Assembly (NCBI GenBank): GCA_021413885.1
Contig: JAIOPM010000016.1
Location: 20,025 to 84,024 of the forward strand
Length of the DNA stretch: 64,000 nucleotides
Direction: 5' to 3'
DNA from: Planctomycetota bacterium
GTDB taxonomy: Bacteria > Planctomycetota > UBA1135 > GCA-002686595
Shown here: positions 1-7,920 of the stretch, piece after piece
Position numbering within the stretch: position 1 is the first letter of the stretch
Layout of the letters: each line of letters begins with the position of its first letter
Notes under the pieces: generated by a model
Told to the model about the DNA's origin: nothing
The model's database searches: none
The model's input: the letters and a program-made list of their open reading frames with translations, nothing else
Position numbers and translations under genes: made by a program

Positions 1-137
1 TGAAGGGCGCCGCGAAGACCGAGGTCGAGGAGATGGTGATGCTCGCGTTGCGCGACGGCACGACGAAGGCCGCGCGCATGGCGGAAGAAGCGTTGGGCAA
101 GGTCACCGGCGGCATCAACCTTCCCGGACTCTTCTGA
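1..137 (+). CDS. ybaB: YbaB/EbfC family nucleoid-associated protein, C-terminal end (partial)
   Basis: This is the last 44 codons of a gene that enters from the left edge; the reading frame begins at base 3. The visible tail is acidic then basic, and ends in GGINLPGLF, which resembles the C-terminus of the small YbaB/EbfC DNA-binding proteins. The stop codon is one base before the recR start, and dnaX-ybaB-recR is a classic bacterial order, so the context supports the call strongly. The family coats DNA as a dimer. Nothing can be said about the N-terminus, promoter or full length. Confidence 0.75.
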   Translation, partial: KGAAKTEVEEMVMLALRDGTTKAARMAEEALGKVTGGINLPGLF

Positions 138-138
138 C

Positions 139-759
139 TTGGCGTACCCCGAGCCCCTCGAACGATTGGTCCACGCCTTCGAGCGCTTCCCCGGCGTCGG
201 CCGGCGCACGGCGGAGCGGCTCGCGTTCCATGTGCTCCAGGACGAAGAAGCGCGCGAGCTGGCGCCCGCGATCCAATACGCGCTCGCGCACACCAAGACT
301 TGCGCGACGTGCTGCAACGTCGCCGACACGAATCCGTGCGCGGTGTGCTCCGACGAGAAGCGTGACGCGCGCACGATCTGCGTCGTCGAGCGGCCGCGCG
401 ACGTCGAGGCGCTCGAGCGCGCCGCGATCTTCCGCGGTCGCTACCACGTCCTGATGGGCGCGTTCAATCCGGCCGAGGGCGTCGATCCACGCCATCTCAC
501 GGTCGATCGTCTGCGCGCGCGCGTCGCGGCGAACGGCGCGGACGAAGTGATCCTCGCGACCGATCCCGACGCTGAAGGCGAGGCGACGGCGCAGCTCGTG
601 CTCGAGGCGCTGGAGTCGCTTGGCGCGAAAGCTCCGCGGGTCTCGCGCCTCGCCCGCGGCGTGCCTTCCGGCAGCGCGATCGAGTACTTGCACCGCGGCG
701 TGCTCGAGGACGCACTCCAAGGGCGACGCGAAGTGAAGTTGCGCACGCGGCCCGGCTGA
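139..759 (+). CDS. recR: Recombination mediator protein RecR
   Basis: RecR acts with RecF/RecO to load RecA on gapped DNA. The 206-residue product has the family's normal length and order: an N-terminal helix-hairpin-helix (FPGVGRRTAERLAF, about residues 17-30), a four-cysteine zinc module (Cys55, 58, 67, 70) and a Toprim domain with the acidic patches CVVERP (E84 region) and ATDPDAEGEAT (about 140-150). The start is TTG one base after the ybaB stop, so translation is probably coupled to ybaB. No later ATG would keep the helix-hairpin-helix. Confidence 0.95.
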   Translation: MAYPEPLERLVHAFERFPGVGRRTAERLAFHVLQDEEARELAPAIQYALAHTKTCATCCNVADTNPCAVCSDEKRDARTICVVERPRDVEALERAAIFRGRYHVLMGAFNPAEGVDPRHLTVDRLRARVAANGADEVILATDPDAEGEATAQLVLEALESLGAKAPRVSRLARGVPSGSAIEYLHRGVLEDALQGRREVKLRTRPG

Positions 760-805
760 GCTCCGCCTCAACCCGCCCGGGAATCCGGCCGAAGAGGACG
801 CCTGG

Positions 806-2158
806 ATGGCGAACTCCGGTTTTGGTCAGCACATGCGTCAGAGCCAGCGGCAGGAAATGCTGCTGCAGCCGCGCATGCTGCAGGCGATCGAGATCCTCGC
901 TCTGCCCGCGCAGGACCTCGACGCGTACTTGCGCGCCGCGGCAGAGGAGAACGAGGCGTTGTCGGTGCGTTCGCCGGAGCTCGGCGTCGATCTCGGCGCG
1001 CCGTTGCCGCGCGAACGCGCGCGTTCGTCGGAGGCGACAGCGCGGCACTCGGCGATGCTCGAGAGCCAACCGGCCCGCGCGCGTTCGGTCGCCGACCAAG
1101 TCGAAGAGGAACTCGCGTCGCGCGCGCTCGACGCGCCGCTCGCGGCGTGGGTGCGCTTCCTGATCGGTTGCCTCGACGCGAATGGCTTCTTGAAGCCTAG
1201 CGACGACGAGTTGCTCGCGTGGGCCGGCGAACGCGGGCTCGAAGGCGGACGCGAGGAGCTCGGGCGCGCGCTCGCGGAATTGCAGAAGCTCGAACCGCGC
1301 GGCATCGGCGCGCGCGATCCGATCGAGGCGCTGCTGTTGCAGCTCGACCCGCGTGATCCCGACTACCGCGATCTCGCGGTGATGATCGAGAGCTTCCTCG
1401 ACGAGCTCGCGAAGAACAAGTTGCCCCAAGTCGCGAAAGCGATGGGCCTCGACGTCGACGCGGTGCGTCGTCTGATGGCGCGCTTGACCGAGTTCTCGCC
1501 GCGCCCCGCGGCCGAACTCGACCGCGACGCGGCGCCGCCGATCGTGCCAGACGTCCTGATCCGGCCCGGCCTCGGCGGCTTCGAGATCAGTCTCGACGAC
1601 TCGCGCGCGTCGACGGTGACGCTCGACGACAGCGTGCGCGAGCTCGCGCGCGATCGCGAACTCGACCGCAAGCTGCGCGAACACCTGCGCAACAAGGTCG
1701 AACGCGCGCGTTGGATCGTCGACGCCGTCGCGCAACGGCGCGCGACGTTGCTGCGCGTCGCGACCGCGGTCTTCCACCACCAACGTCCGTACCTCGACCA
1801 GGGCGCCGGCCACTTGGTGCCGTTGCGCATGACCGACGTCGCGAACGAAGTCGGCCTGCACGTCAGCACCGTCAGCCGCGCGGTCGCCGGCAAGTACGTC
1901 GAAACGCCGTGGGGGATCGAGCCGTTGCGGCGTTTCTTCCAGGGCTCGTCCGGCCACGATCCCGAGTCCGCGCGAGACGACGTGCGCGAACTGGTGCGTG
2001 CGTTGTTCGCCGGCGAGGACCCGAAGCGACCGCTCTCCGACGACGAGGTCGTCGCCGCGCTCGAGAAGCGCGGACTCGAACTCGCGCGGCGCACGATCAC
2101 GAAGTACCGACAGGAGCTCGGCATCCCGAGTTCCTACCGCCGCAAGCGTCACGAATAG
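806..2158 (+). CDS. rpoN: RNA polymerase sigma-54 factor RpoN
   Basis: The alternative sigma factor recognises -24/-12 promoters and needs AAA+ activators. The 450-residue product has the N-terminal activator-responsive region with repeated Gln/Leu (QSQRQEMLLQPRMLQAIEIL), a core-binding region, a helix-turn-helix near residues 343-364 (LHVSTVSRAVAGKYVETPWG) and the RpoN box ARRTITKYRQ at about 427-436, close to the canonical ARRTVAKYRE. It lies 46 nt after recR and may share its transcript. No bEBP activator gene and no convincing -24/-12 site was found in the window, so its regulon cannot be read here. Confidence 0.96.
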   Translation: MANSGFGQHMRQSQRQEMLLQPRMLQAIEILALPAQDLDAYLRAAAEENEALSVRSPELGVDLGAPLPRERARSSEATARHSAMLESQPARARSVADQVEEELASRALDAPLAAWVRFLIGCLDANGFLKPSDDELLAWAGERGLEGGREELGRALAELQKLEPRGIGARDPIEALLLQLDPRDPDYRDLAVMIESFLDELAKNKLPQVAKAMGLDVDAVRRLMARLTEFSPRPAAELDRDAAPPIVPDVLIRPGLGGFEISLDDSRASTVTLDDSVRELARDRELDRKLREHLRNKVERARWIVDAVAQRRATLLRVATAVFHHQRPYLDQGAGHLVPLRMTDVANEVGLHVSTVSRAVAGKYVETPWGIEPLRRFFQGSSGHDPESARDDVRELVRALFAGEDPKRPLSDDEVVAALEKRGLELARRTITKYRQELGIPSSYRRKRHE

Positions 2159-2173
2159 GGCGGCGCGCTCCGT

Positions 2174-2179
2174 TACGAT
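2174..2179 (+). promoter_or_regulatory. TAnnnT -10-like box of truA
   Basis: TACGAT ends 7 nt before the truA ATG at 2187, with no Shine-Dalgarno sequence between them. A transcript starting about 7 nt after the box would begin at the start codon itself (leaderless). The box overlaps the alternative ATG at 2178, which argues for 2187 as the true start. Confidence 0.5.
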
Positions 2180-2186
2180 GCGCGGC

Positions 2187-2984
2187 ATGCGCAACGTGCG
2201 CCTGCAGATCGCTTACGACGGCTCGCGCTTCCACGGTTGGCAACGCCAGGCGGGAGCCCATTCGGTCCAGGAAGCGCTCGAGGACGCGTACCGGAGTTTG
2301 AGCGGCGAGTCGGCCGTCGTGCACGGTTCGGGCCGCACCGACACCGGCGTTCACGCGTTGCGTCAGGTCGCGCACGTTCACGTCGGGACGCGGCTCTCCG
2401 ACGATCGTCTGCGGCACGCGCTCAACGCGCACCTCGTCGACGGCGTCGCGGTGCGCCGCGTCGAGACGTGCCCCGACGCATTCCACGCGCGCTTCGACGC
2501 GCGCGGGAAGCGTTACATGTACTTGGTCGCGACGTCGCGCTTCCGGCCGCCGTTCGGCGAGAAGCTCTGCCACTGGGTCGAGCAACCGCTCGATCGCGCC
2601 GCGATGCGCCGCGCGGCCGACGCGTTGGTCGGCGAGCACGATTTCTCGGCGTTCGCGAGCTCGGGCTCGCCGCGGCCTTCGAACGTCCGCCTGATCCGCA
2701 GCATCCACTTCATCGCGCGGCGCGAGGCGTTCGCGTTCGTCGTCGAAGGCAACGGCTTCCTCTACAACATGGTGCGGGCGATCGCGGGCACGTTGCTGCT
2801 GGTCGGCAACCGGAGGCTCGCGCCCGAGGCCGTCGCGGAGATCCTCGCGTCGCGCGAACGCGAGAACGCGGGCCCGACCGCGCCGCCGGAGGGCTTGTAC
2901 TTGGTGTCGGTGCTGTACGACGAACCGGTCTTCCCCGGCCGCGACCGCGGACCGCGCGGCGTGCCGGGCGTCTTCCAATTCTAA
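2187..2984 (+). CDS. truA: tRNA pseudouridine(38-40) synthase TruA
   Basis: TruA isomerises uridines 38-40 in the anticodon arm. The 265-residue protein starts MRNVRLQIAYDGSRFHGWQR, the typical family N-terminus, and carries the catalytic Asp52 in GRTDTGVHA. Other conserved parts are KRYMYLV and FLYNMVRAIAGTL. The reading frame stays open upstream and has an ATG at 2178, but that codon overlaps a TAnnnT box and adds only MRG, so 2187 is preferred. It lies between rpoN and the hpf/PTS genes; the 28 nt after rpoN hold the putative promoter, so it may have its own transcript. Confidence 0.94.
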   Translation: MRNVRLQIAYDGSRFHGWQRQAGAHSVQEALEDAYRSLSGESAVVHGSGRTDTGVHALRQVAHVHVGTRLSDDRLRHALNAHLVDGVAVRRVETCPDAFHARFDARGKRYMYLVATSRFRPPFGEKLCHWVEQPLDRAAMRRAADALVGEHDFSAFASSGSPRPSNVRLIRSIHFIARREAFAFVVEGNGFLYNMVRAIAGTLLLVGNRRLAPEAVAEILASRERENAGPTAPPEGLYLVSVLYDEPVFPGRDRGPRGVPGVFQF

Positions 2985-3299
2985 CGGTCGGTCACGAACG
3001 CGCGGACGTTTCCGCGGGCTCGGCTCCACTCGACCGACGCCGCGCGCCGAAAGTCGATGCGAGGTTGGCCCTTGACCGATTCACGCCTCCGATCCACCTT
3101 GGATCTTGGTGCCGATGTCTCCTGCATTGGGCGTCCCTGCCGGACCGCTGCGCTTCGCCGCGCGCGTCCGGCGCACGACGTGGAGATCTCGCGCTCGGTT
3201 GCTCGCGCGTTCGTATCGCGCTTCCAGCAGGGCCGCACCGCCGCATCGTTCGCGACCGCGGGTCGCGAGGATTCTCCTGCTGGTTGCCGAAGGACTCTC
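2985..3299 (+). other. Intergenic region truA-hpf, no gene recognised
   Basis: I see no supported coding region, RNA gene or clear terminator in these 315 bases. The frame of hpf is open upstream, but its translation is low-complexity Arg/Ser-rich and unlike any HPF N-terminus. It may hold the hpf promoter, but no convincing TAnnnT box was found near the hpf start. Confidence 0.5.
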
Positions 3300-3614
3300 A
3301 TGAAGACACAAGTCTCGATTCCGCATCACGAGTATCCGTCCAACGTGCGTGAGTTCGTCGAGGGGAAGCTCACGCACCTCGAGAAGTTCTATGACCGCAT
3401 CGTGTCGTTGCGCGCCAAGTTGGAGCGCGAGACCGCGTCCCATCGCGTCGAGCTCGTCGCGAACGTCGGCCACGGCACGACGTTGGTCGTCGACGGCCGT
3501 GGCCCGTTGCTCGACAGCGCCTTGGAAGAAGCCGTGCACCGCATGATCTCGGTGCTCTCGCGCCACAAGGAAAAACTGACCGACCGTCATCGTCGGCGCA
3601 ACGCCAAGGAGTAG
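3300..3614 (+). CDS. hpf: Ribosome hibernation promoting factor, short form (HPF/RaiA family)
   Basis: Predicted to bind the 30S subunit between head and body and promote inactive 70S or 100S ribosomes. The product is 104 residues, the length of short HPF/YfiA, without the C-terminal dimerisation domain of long HPF. It has the family's N-terminal strand-helix (about 1-30: HEYPSNVREFVEGKLTHLEK), a basic middle strand and the helix ALEEAVHRMISVLSRHKEKL, ending in a basic tail. The ATG at 3300 was chosen because it begins the recognisable domain. It heads a row with EIIA and HPr, as in proteobacterial rpoN-hpf-ptsN clusters. Confidence 0.88.
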   Translation: MKTQVSIPHHEYPSNVREFVEGKLTHLEKFYDRIVSLRAKLERETASHRVELVANVGHGTTLVVDGRGPLLDSALEEAVHRMISVLSRHKEKLTDRHRRRNAKE

Positions 3615-3721
3615 CGTTCGGCTGAGAAGCGCACGGCGCGGGTCGCGGGGCGAGAGCTCCGCGGCCCGCGCGGCTTTCGGCGGACGTTCGTCGCGCCGGC
3701 CCGGTCGCGAGCACGCTGTGG

Positions 3722-3727
3722 TAACCT
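3722..3727 (+). promoter_or_regulatory. TAnnnT -10-like box upstream of the EIIA gene
   Basis: TAACCT (context GGTAACCTCTGCC) lies 44 nt before the EIIA ATG. It fits the GCTAnnnT pattern seen before many transcription-unit starts in this window. The predicted leader would be about 38 nt. Confidence 0.4.
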
Positions 3728-3771
3728 CTGCCGCCCGCGTTCCGCTCGTTCGCGGCGCGAGGAACACCGCG

Positions 3772-4251
3772 ATGAGCTTCTGGAAGAACTTCAAGGCGAA
3801 GGCGTGCGGCATCGAGCTCGAGGGCCGCGAGAAGGACCAAGTCCTCGGCGAGATCGTCGCGCAGATGATCGCCGGCGGCGCGTTGAGCGAGAAGCTCGAG
3901 CGCCAAGCGTTGACTGCGCTGGTCGCGCGTGAGCTCCAGGCCTCGACCGGCGTCGGCATGAACGTCGCGATCCCGCACGTGCAGCTTGCGGGGCTCGAAC
4001 AAGCGGTCTTCACGCTCTCGGTGCACAAGGCGGGCGTGCCGTGGAACGCGCTCGACGGCGAGCCCGTGCACCTCTTCTTCACGGTGCTGCGTCCGGATCG
4101 CGCGACGCCCGCGTACGACCCGACCAAGCATCTCGAGATGATGCGTTGGATCGCGCGGCTCGGCCGCTCGGGCGATTTCCGGCGCTTCGCGATCGCGGCG
4201 CGCACGAGGCCCGAGCTGCTCGACCTCCTCAAGGAAATGGCGCACGTCTGA
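3772..4251 (+). CDS. PTS EIIA domain protein, fructose/nitrogen-regulatory type
   Basis: A single-domain PTS EIIA of 159 residues, the size of PtsN (EIIA-Ntr). The phospho-accepting histidine is His69 in GVGMNVAIPHVQ, which matches the GVA(I/L)PH motif of the EIIA-Fru/Ntr family. Later family signs are EPVHLFFTVL and HLEMMRWIARL. No EIIB/EIIC permease is adjacent; the gene is followed 7 nt later by HPr and lies downstream of rpoN and hpf. I therefore infer a regulatory, PtsN-like role rather than sugar uptake. No EI gene is in the window. Confidence 0.85.
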   Translation: MSFWKNFKAKACGIELEGREKDQVLGEIVAQMIAGGALSEKLERQALTALVARELQASTGVGMNVAIPHVQLAGLEQAVFTLSVHKAGVPWNALDGEPVHLFFTVLRPDRATPAYDPTKHLEMMRWIARLGRSGDFRRFAIAARTRPELLDLLKEMAHV

Positions 4252-4258
4252 TCCGGCC

Positions 4259-4534
4259 GTGGTCCGCGTCCTGAAGAGCGTCCGGATCGTCAACTCCGCG
4301 GGACTGCACGCTCGGCCGTGTCACCAACTCGCCGCGGCGGCGCTCGCTTCCCAGAGTCGGGTTACCGTCCGATGCGACGACCGCGAGGCGGACGGGAAGA
4401 GCATCCTCGAGCTGATGACCCTCGCCGCGCCGCTTGGATCGGTGCTCGAGTTCGAAGCAGAGGGCGCGGATGCCGAGGCGGTGGTGGAACGCCTTTCCCA
4501 AGTCGTCGCGTCCGGGTTCGGCGAAAGCGCCTGA
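4259..4534 (+). CDS. ptsH: Phosphocarrier protein HPr
   Basis: HPr passes phosphate from EI to EIIA. The 91-residue product has the active-site His17 in NSAGLHARP and a regulatory-type Ser48 in GKSILELMTLAA, equivalent to Ser46 of HPr proteins controlled by HPr kinase. Presence of that serine suggests an HPrK could act on it, but no hprK or rapZ gene lies here. The start is GTG, 7 nt after the EIIA stop; it begins two residues before the first conserved strand. Co-transcription with the EIIA gene is very likely. Confidence 0.92.
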   Translation: MVRVLKSVRIVNSAGLHARPCHQLAAAALASQSRVTVRCDDREADGKSILELMTLAAPLGSVLEFEAEGADAEAVVERLSQVVASGFGESA

Positions 4535-4686
4535 CCCTCCCGCAAACGCTACCGCTCGCTAAACCTCGGACGACCTTCGCTCCGAAACCTGTGCGGCATC
4601 CCGGGCCTTCGTGGTCGCGGGAACGGCGGTGACGTGGCTGGCCCACGGAACTGCCGACCGTTTCGGTCCCCAAACGGGGGTGAAGA

Positions 4687-5739
4687 GTGTTCCGTCGAGG
4701 CAAGAGCATCGTGGGCTTGGACCTGGGCAGCCAGGTCATCAAGGCGGTCGAGATCACGCTCGAAGGCCCCGAGCCGGTCATCACCGGCTTCGCACGCGTC
4801 GAGATTCCTCCCGGCACCGAACGCGGCGCGGCGATCGCCGAAGCGTTCAAGAAGGGGAAGTTCCGCTCGAAGAACGTCGTCACGTCGGTCAGCGGCCAGT
4901 CGGTGGTCGTGCGCTACGTGTCGATGCCGCGTATGTCGGAGAACGAACTCCGTCAAGCGATCCGCATCGAAGCGGACCGCTACGTGCCGTTCGAACTCGA
5001 CGAGGTCAAGCTCGACTGCCAGTCGTTGACGCGTCGTCCGCACAAGGGCGCCGAGTCGGATCCGAACGACAAGGAGCAGATGGCCGTGCTGCTCGTCGCG
5101 TGTCGCATCCAGACGCTCGACGAACAGGTCAAGCAGATCCTCGCCCAAGGGCTTTCGCCGCAAGCGGTCGACGTCGACGTCTTCGCGCTCGCGAACGCGT
5201 GGGAACTCTGCGGCTTGCCCGAAGAAGCCAAGGAAGGCGAGCAGGAGAAGGGCGTCGCGCTGATCGACGTCGGCCACGTGCGCACTTCGATCAACGTGCT
5301 CTCGGGCGGCGAGACGTGCTTCAGCCGCGAGATCGGCATCGGCGGCCACGACATGACGCAAGCGGTCGCGCGGCGGCTCGGCATCGAGCTCCACGAAGCC
5401 GAGAACCTGAAGCGCAGCCCCGGCGAACAAGACGCCGAGTTGCAGCGAGCGATCGCGCCGGTGCTCGAGGACCTGACGAGCGAGATCACGCTCTCGCTCG
5501 ACTTCGTCGAACACCACGAAGGCCTCCGCGTCGAAGAGATCCTGCTCTCCGGCGGCGGCATCCTCGCGCCGGGCGCGATCACCTACATCGAACAGGCCAC
5601 CGCGCGGACCGCGCGCGCGTGGAATCCCATCGAGGGTCTGCGCATCGCCGTCGATCGCGTGGACGTGGAAGAACTCGAAGCGTGGGCTTCGTCCCTCGCC
5701 GTCGCCGTCGGCCTTGCCTCGCGAGTGCGTGCCGCATGA
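4687..5739 (+). CDS. pilM: Type IV pilus assembly protein PilM (actin-like ATPase)
   Basis: PilM is the cytoplasmic actin/FtsA-like ring component that binds the N-terminus of PilN. The 350-residue product starts with the nucleotide-binding motif GLDLGSQVIKAVEI, has the second phosphate loop region ALIDVGHVRTSINVL and the adenosine motif EILLSGGGILAPG. An acidic Lys/Glu insertion lies near residues 179-190. The GTG at 4687 begins just before phosphate 1. It is the first gene of pilM-N-O-Q and its stop overlaps the pilN start (ATGA), indicating coupled translation. HPr lies 150 nt upstream, so a promoter may lie in that gap, though no clear box was seen. Confidence 0.95.
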   Translation: MFRRGKSIVGLDLGSQVIKAVEITLEGPEPVITGFARVEIPPGTERGAAIAEAFKKGKFRSKNVVTSVSGQSVVVRYVSMPRMSENELRQAIRIEADRYVPFELDEVKLDCQSLTRRPHKGAESDPNDKEQMAVLLVACRIQTLDEQVKQILAQGLSPQAVDVDVFALANAWELCGLPEEAKEGEQEKGVALIDVGHVRTSINVLSGGETCFSREIGIGGHDMTQAVARRLGIELHEAENLKRSPGEQDAELQRAIAPVLEDLTSEITLSLDFVEHHEGLRVEEILLSGGGILAPGAITYIEQATARTARAWNPIEGLRIAVDRVDVEELEAWASSLAVAVGLASRVRAA

Positions 5740-6452
5740 TCCGCATCAACCTCCTCCCCGACGAGTACCGCAAGAAGAGCCGTACTCCGCTGAAGCTGAT
5801 GTTGACCGTGACGGGTCTCGTCGCGGCCAACGGTCTTGCGCTCGCGTGGTTGGCGTTCCTGCACTTCGGCGTGATGGCCGAGATCGAGAGCGAGCGCAAC
5901 GTCCTGCAGACCGAGTCCGACGGTCTCGCGGCGCAGATCAAGTACCACAAGTCGCTCGAGCAGGAGAAGAAGATCTACTCGATGCGCGAGCAGGCGCTCG
6001 CCGACGTCACGTCGAACCGCATCTCGTGGACGCGCAAAGTCGACGAGCTGATGGACATCGTCAACAAGGGCGTGCAAGGCGATCGCCACATGGTCTGGTT
6101 CGACGACCTGATCGTGCAGCAGACGTCCGACCCGCGCACGAAGTCCTACGGCTCGCTGCGCGCCGGCGGTCACTCGGGCTCCGACAACTTCGCCCAGGTC
6201 GCGAACTTCCTCGAGGACGTCGAGCGTTCGACGTTCCTCTCGGACTTCATGCCGCCGGCGCCGCCCGAAGGCTCGCAACAACAGACCGACAAGGAACTGC
6301 AACCCGCCGTGGTCTGGGGCTTCCCGCTCCAGTTGAACCTGAAGAGTCCCGAGGAACGCAGCGGCAAGCCCAAGCCCGCCGATCCGAAGGCCAAGTCCAC
6401 CGCCAAGTCGACCGCCGAGACCAAGGTCGCCGAGAAGGAGCAGCAGAAGTGA
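5736..6452 (+). CDS. pilN: Type IV pilus inner-membrane protein PilN
   Basis: PilN is a bitopic inner-membrane protein that links PilM to PilO. The product (238 residues) begins with the diagnostic MIRINLLPDEYR, the PilM-binding peptide, followed by one transmembrane helix (about residues 22-45) and a coiled coil with many Glu/Lys (about 46-85). The C-terminus is a hydrophilic Lys/Pro/Ala/Thr-rich tail from about 207 on, ending EKEQQK. The start overlaps the pilM stop by four bases and the end overlaps pilO (GTGA), so pilM-N-O are translationally coupled. Confidence 0.93.
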   Translation: MIRINLLPDEYRKKSRTPLKLMLTVTGLVAANGLALAWLAFLHFGVMAEIESERNVLQTESDGLAAQIKYHKSLEQEKKIYSMREQALADVTSNRISWTRKVDELMDIVNKGVQGDRHMVWFDDLIVQQTSDPRTKSYGSLRAGGHSGSDNFAQVANFLEDVERSTFLSDFMPPAPPEGSQQQTDKELQPAVVWGFPLQLNLKSPEERSGKPKPADPKAKSTAKSTAETKVAEKEQQK

Positions 6453-7858
6453 AAGAGAAGAAGACTTGGAGGATCGTCCTCGCCGGCGGGATCACCGTCG
6501 CCGGCGCGCTCGGCTTCTTGATCTGGAGCGGCTACGACACGATCGCGGCGTCGCGCGAGGAAGTCGGCGGGCTGCATCAGTCGATCGACTCGTCGCGCAA
6601 GCTCCTTGCGCAGACCGGAGATCTCGAGCGCGACGTGATCGTGTTGCGCGAGACCGAGCAGTTGATCAAGGAGATCCTGCCCGACGAGCAGGACCTGAAC
6701 AACTTCGTGCGCGACCTGCGCGCCTTCGAAGAGGAATCCGGCGTCCACATCACCGGCCTCAAGAAGAAGGCCGACGCTTCACGCGGCAAGAAGAAGGACG
6801 CCACCGACTTCGAGAAGGCGACGTACCAACTGACGATCGAAGCCGATGCGTTCCAGTGGCTCGCGTTCCTGAACCGCGTCGAGAGTCACTCGCGCTTCAT
6901 GAGCGTGCCGAGCTTCAAGCTCTCCGCCGCGCCGCGCCGCCAAGTCGAGGACGGCGATCAGCCGTACGCGCACAAGATCCAGATGGACATCGAGACCTAC
7001 GTGTACGCGCCGCAAGGCAGCGGCACCGCGGTCAAGATCGACGGCTACTCGCGCAAGCGCGAGCTGCTGCTCGGCGAGATCGCGCGCCACCGCGCGGTGC
7101 TCGCGATCGCGAACTACACGTACCGCGGTCAACACGGCCGACGCGACCCGTGGGTCGACCCGCGCGTGTCTGCCGACGTCGATCCGGGCGACGGACTCTC
7201 GGTCGAGGAGCAGATCCAGATCGTGTCCGACCTCGCGGCGCGCTCCGAAACGGTCACGACGCTCTACGACGGCTGGAAGGCCGCACCGAACGAGCTCGAC
7301 AAGAAGCTCAAGCGCGCGGAACTCGAGAAGCTGCTCGCTTCGCTCGAGGAAGACGTGCGCCGCACGATCGACGCCGGACAGATCACGTTCGCCGTCTCGA
7401 AGAACGAGCTCGAACACCGCATCGCCGCGGACCTCGAGCGCATGCGCGAATCGATGACCGCCAAGGAAGACGGTCGCGGCGCGAACATCGACGAGCTGAC
7501 TTCGCTCATCGAGACGATGCAGAGTCACATGGCGGCCGGCGAGTACGACCTCACGCTCGCGGCGTTCGCCAACGTCGAGCCGCGGCTCGGCCCGGCGGAG
7601 CTCGACCCGGCGCGCAAGGACGTTTGCGCGACGTTGCGCGAGATCGCGCGCAGCGCGAAGACCGCGTCCGACTTCTCCAAACTTCAGCTCGACGTCGGCG
7701 GCATCGTGATCATGGAAGATCGCCCGCCCGTCGTGCTCATCAACGGCCGCCCGCTGACCGAAGGCGACTTGGTGGATCAGGACCTGATCATCAAGAGCAT
7801 CCAGCGGGACGAGATCGAGTTCATCTTCAGGGGTGTCATTCTGCTGCGCCGGTTCTGA
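6449..7858 (+). CDS. pilO: PilO-like pilus assembly protein with long GspB/PilP-like C-terminal extension
   Basis: Starts with GTG overlapping the pilN stop. The first about 195 residues look like PilO: a short basic cytoplasmic end, one transmembrane helix (about 8-26), a coiled coil and a ferredoxin-like strand pattern (YQLTIEADAFQWLAFLNRVE). The protein is 469 residues, about twice normal PilO. Residues about 200-410 are charged and mostly helical. The last about 60 contain GGIVIMEDRPPVVLINGRPL and EIEFIFRGVILLRRF, which resemble the C-terminal strand domain of GspB/PilP that contacts the secretin. No separate pilP gene lies between pilO and pilQ, so this extension may supply that function. 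Confidence 0.82.
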   Translation: MKEKKTWRIVLAGGITVAGALGFLIWSGYDTIAASREEVGGLHQSIDSSRKLLAQTGDLERDVIVLRETEQLIKEILPDEQDLNNFVRDLRAFEEESGVHITGLKKKADASRGKKKDATDFEKATYQLTIEADAFQWLAFLNRVESHSRFMSVPSFKLSAAPRRQVEDGDQPYAHKIQMDIETYVYAPQGSGTAVKIDGYSRKRELLLGEIARHRAVLAIANYTYRGQHGRRDPWVDPRVSADVDPGDGLSVEEQIQIVSDLAARSETVTTLYDGWKAAPNELDKKLKRAELEKLLASLEEDVRRTIDAGQITFAVSKNELEHRIAADLERMRESMTAKEDGRGANIDELTSLIETMQSHMAAGEYDLTLAAFANVEPRLGPAELDPARKDVCATLREIARSAKTASDFSKLQLDVGGIVIMEDRPPVVLINGRPLTEGDLVDQDLIIKSIQRDEIEFIFRGVILLRRF

Positions 7859-7920
7859 GAGAGCCTGCGTCGCACTGTCCGTCGGAACCCGAGCGATCGG
7901 GTCTAGGAGTGGTTTCCGCA

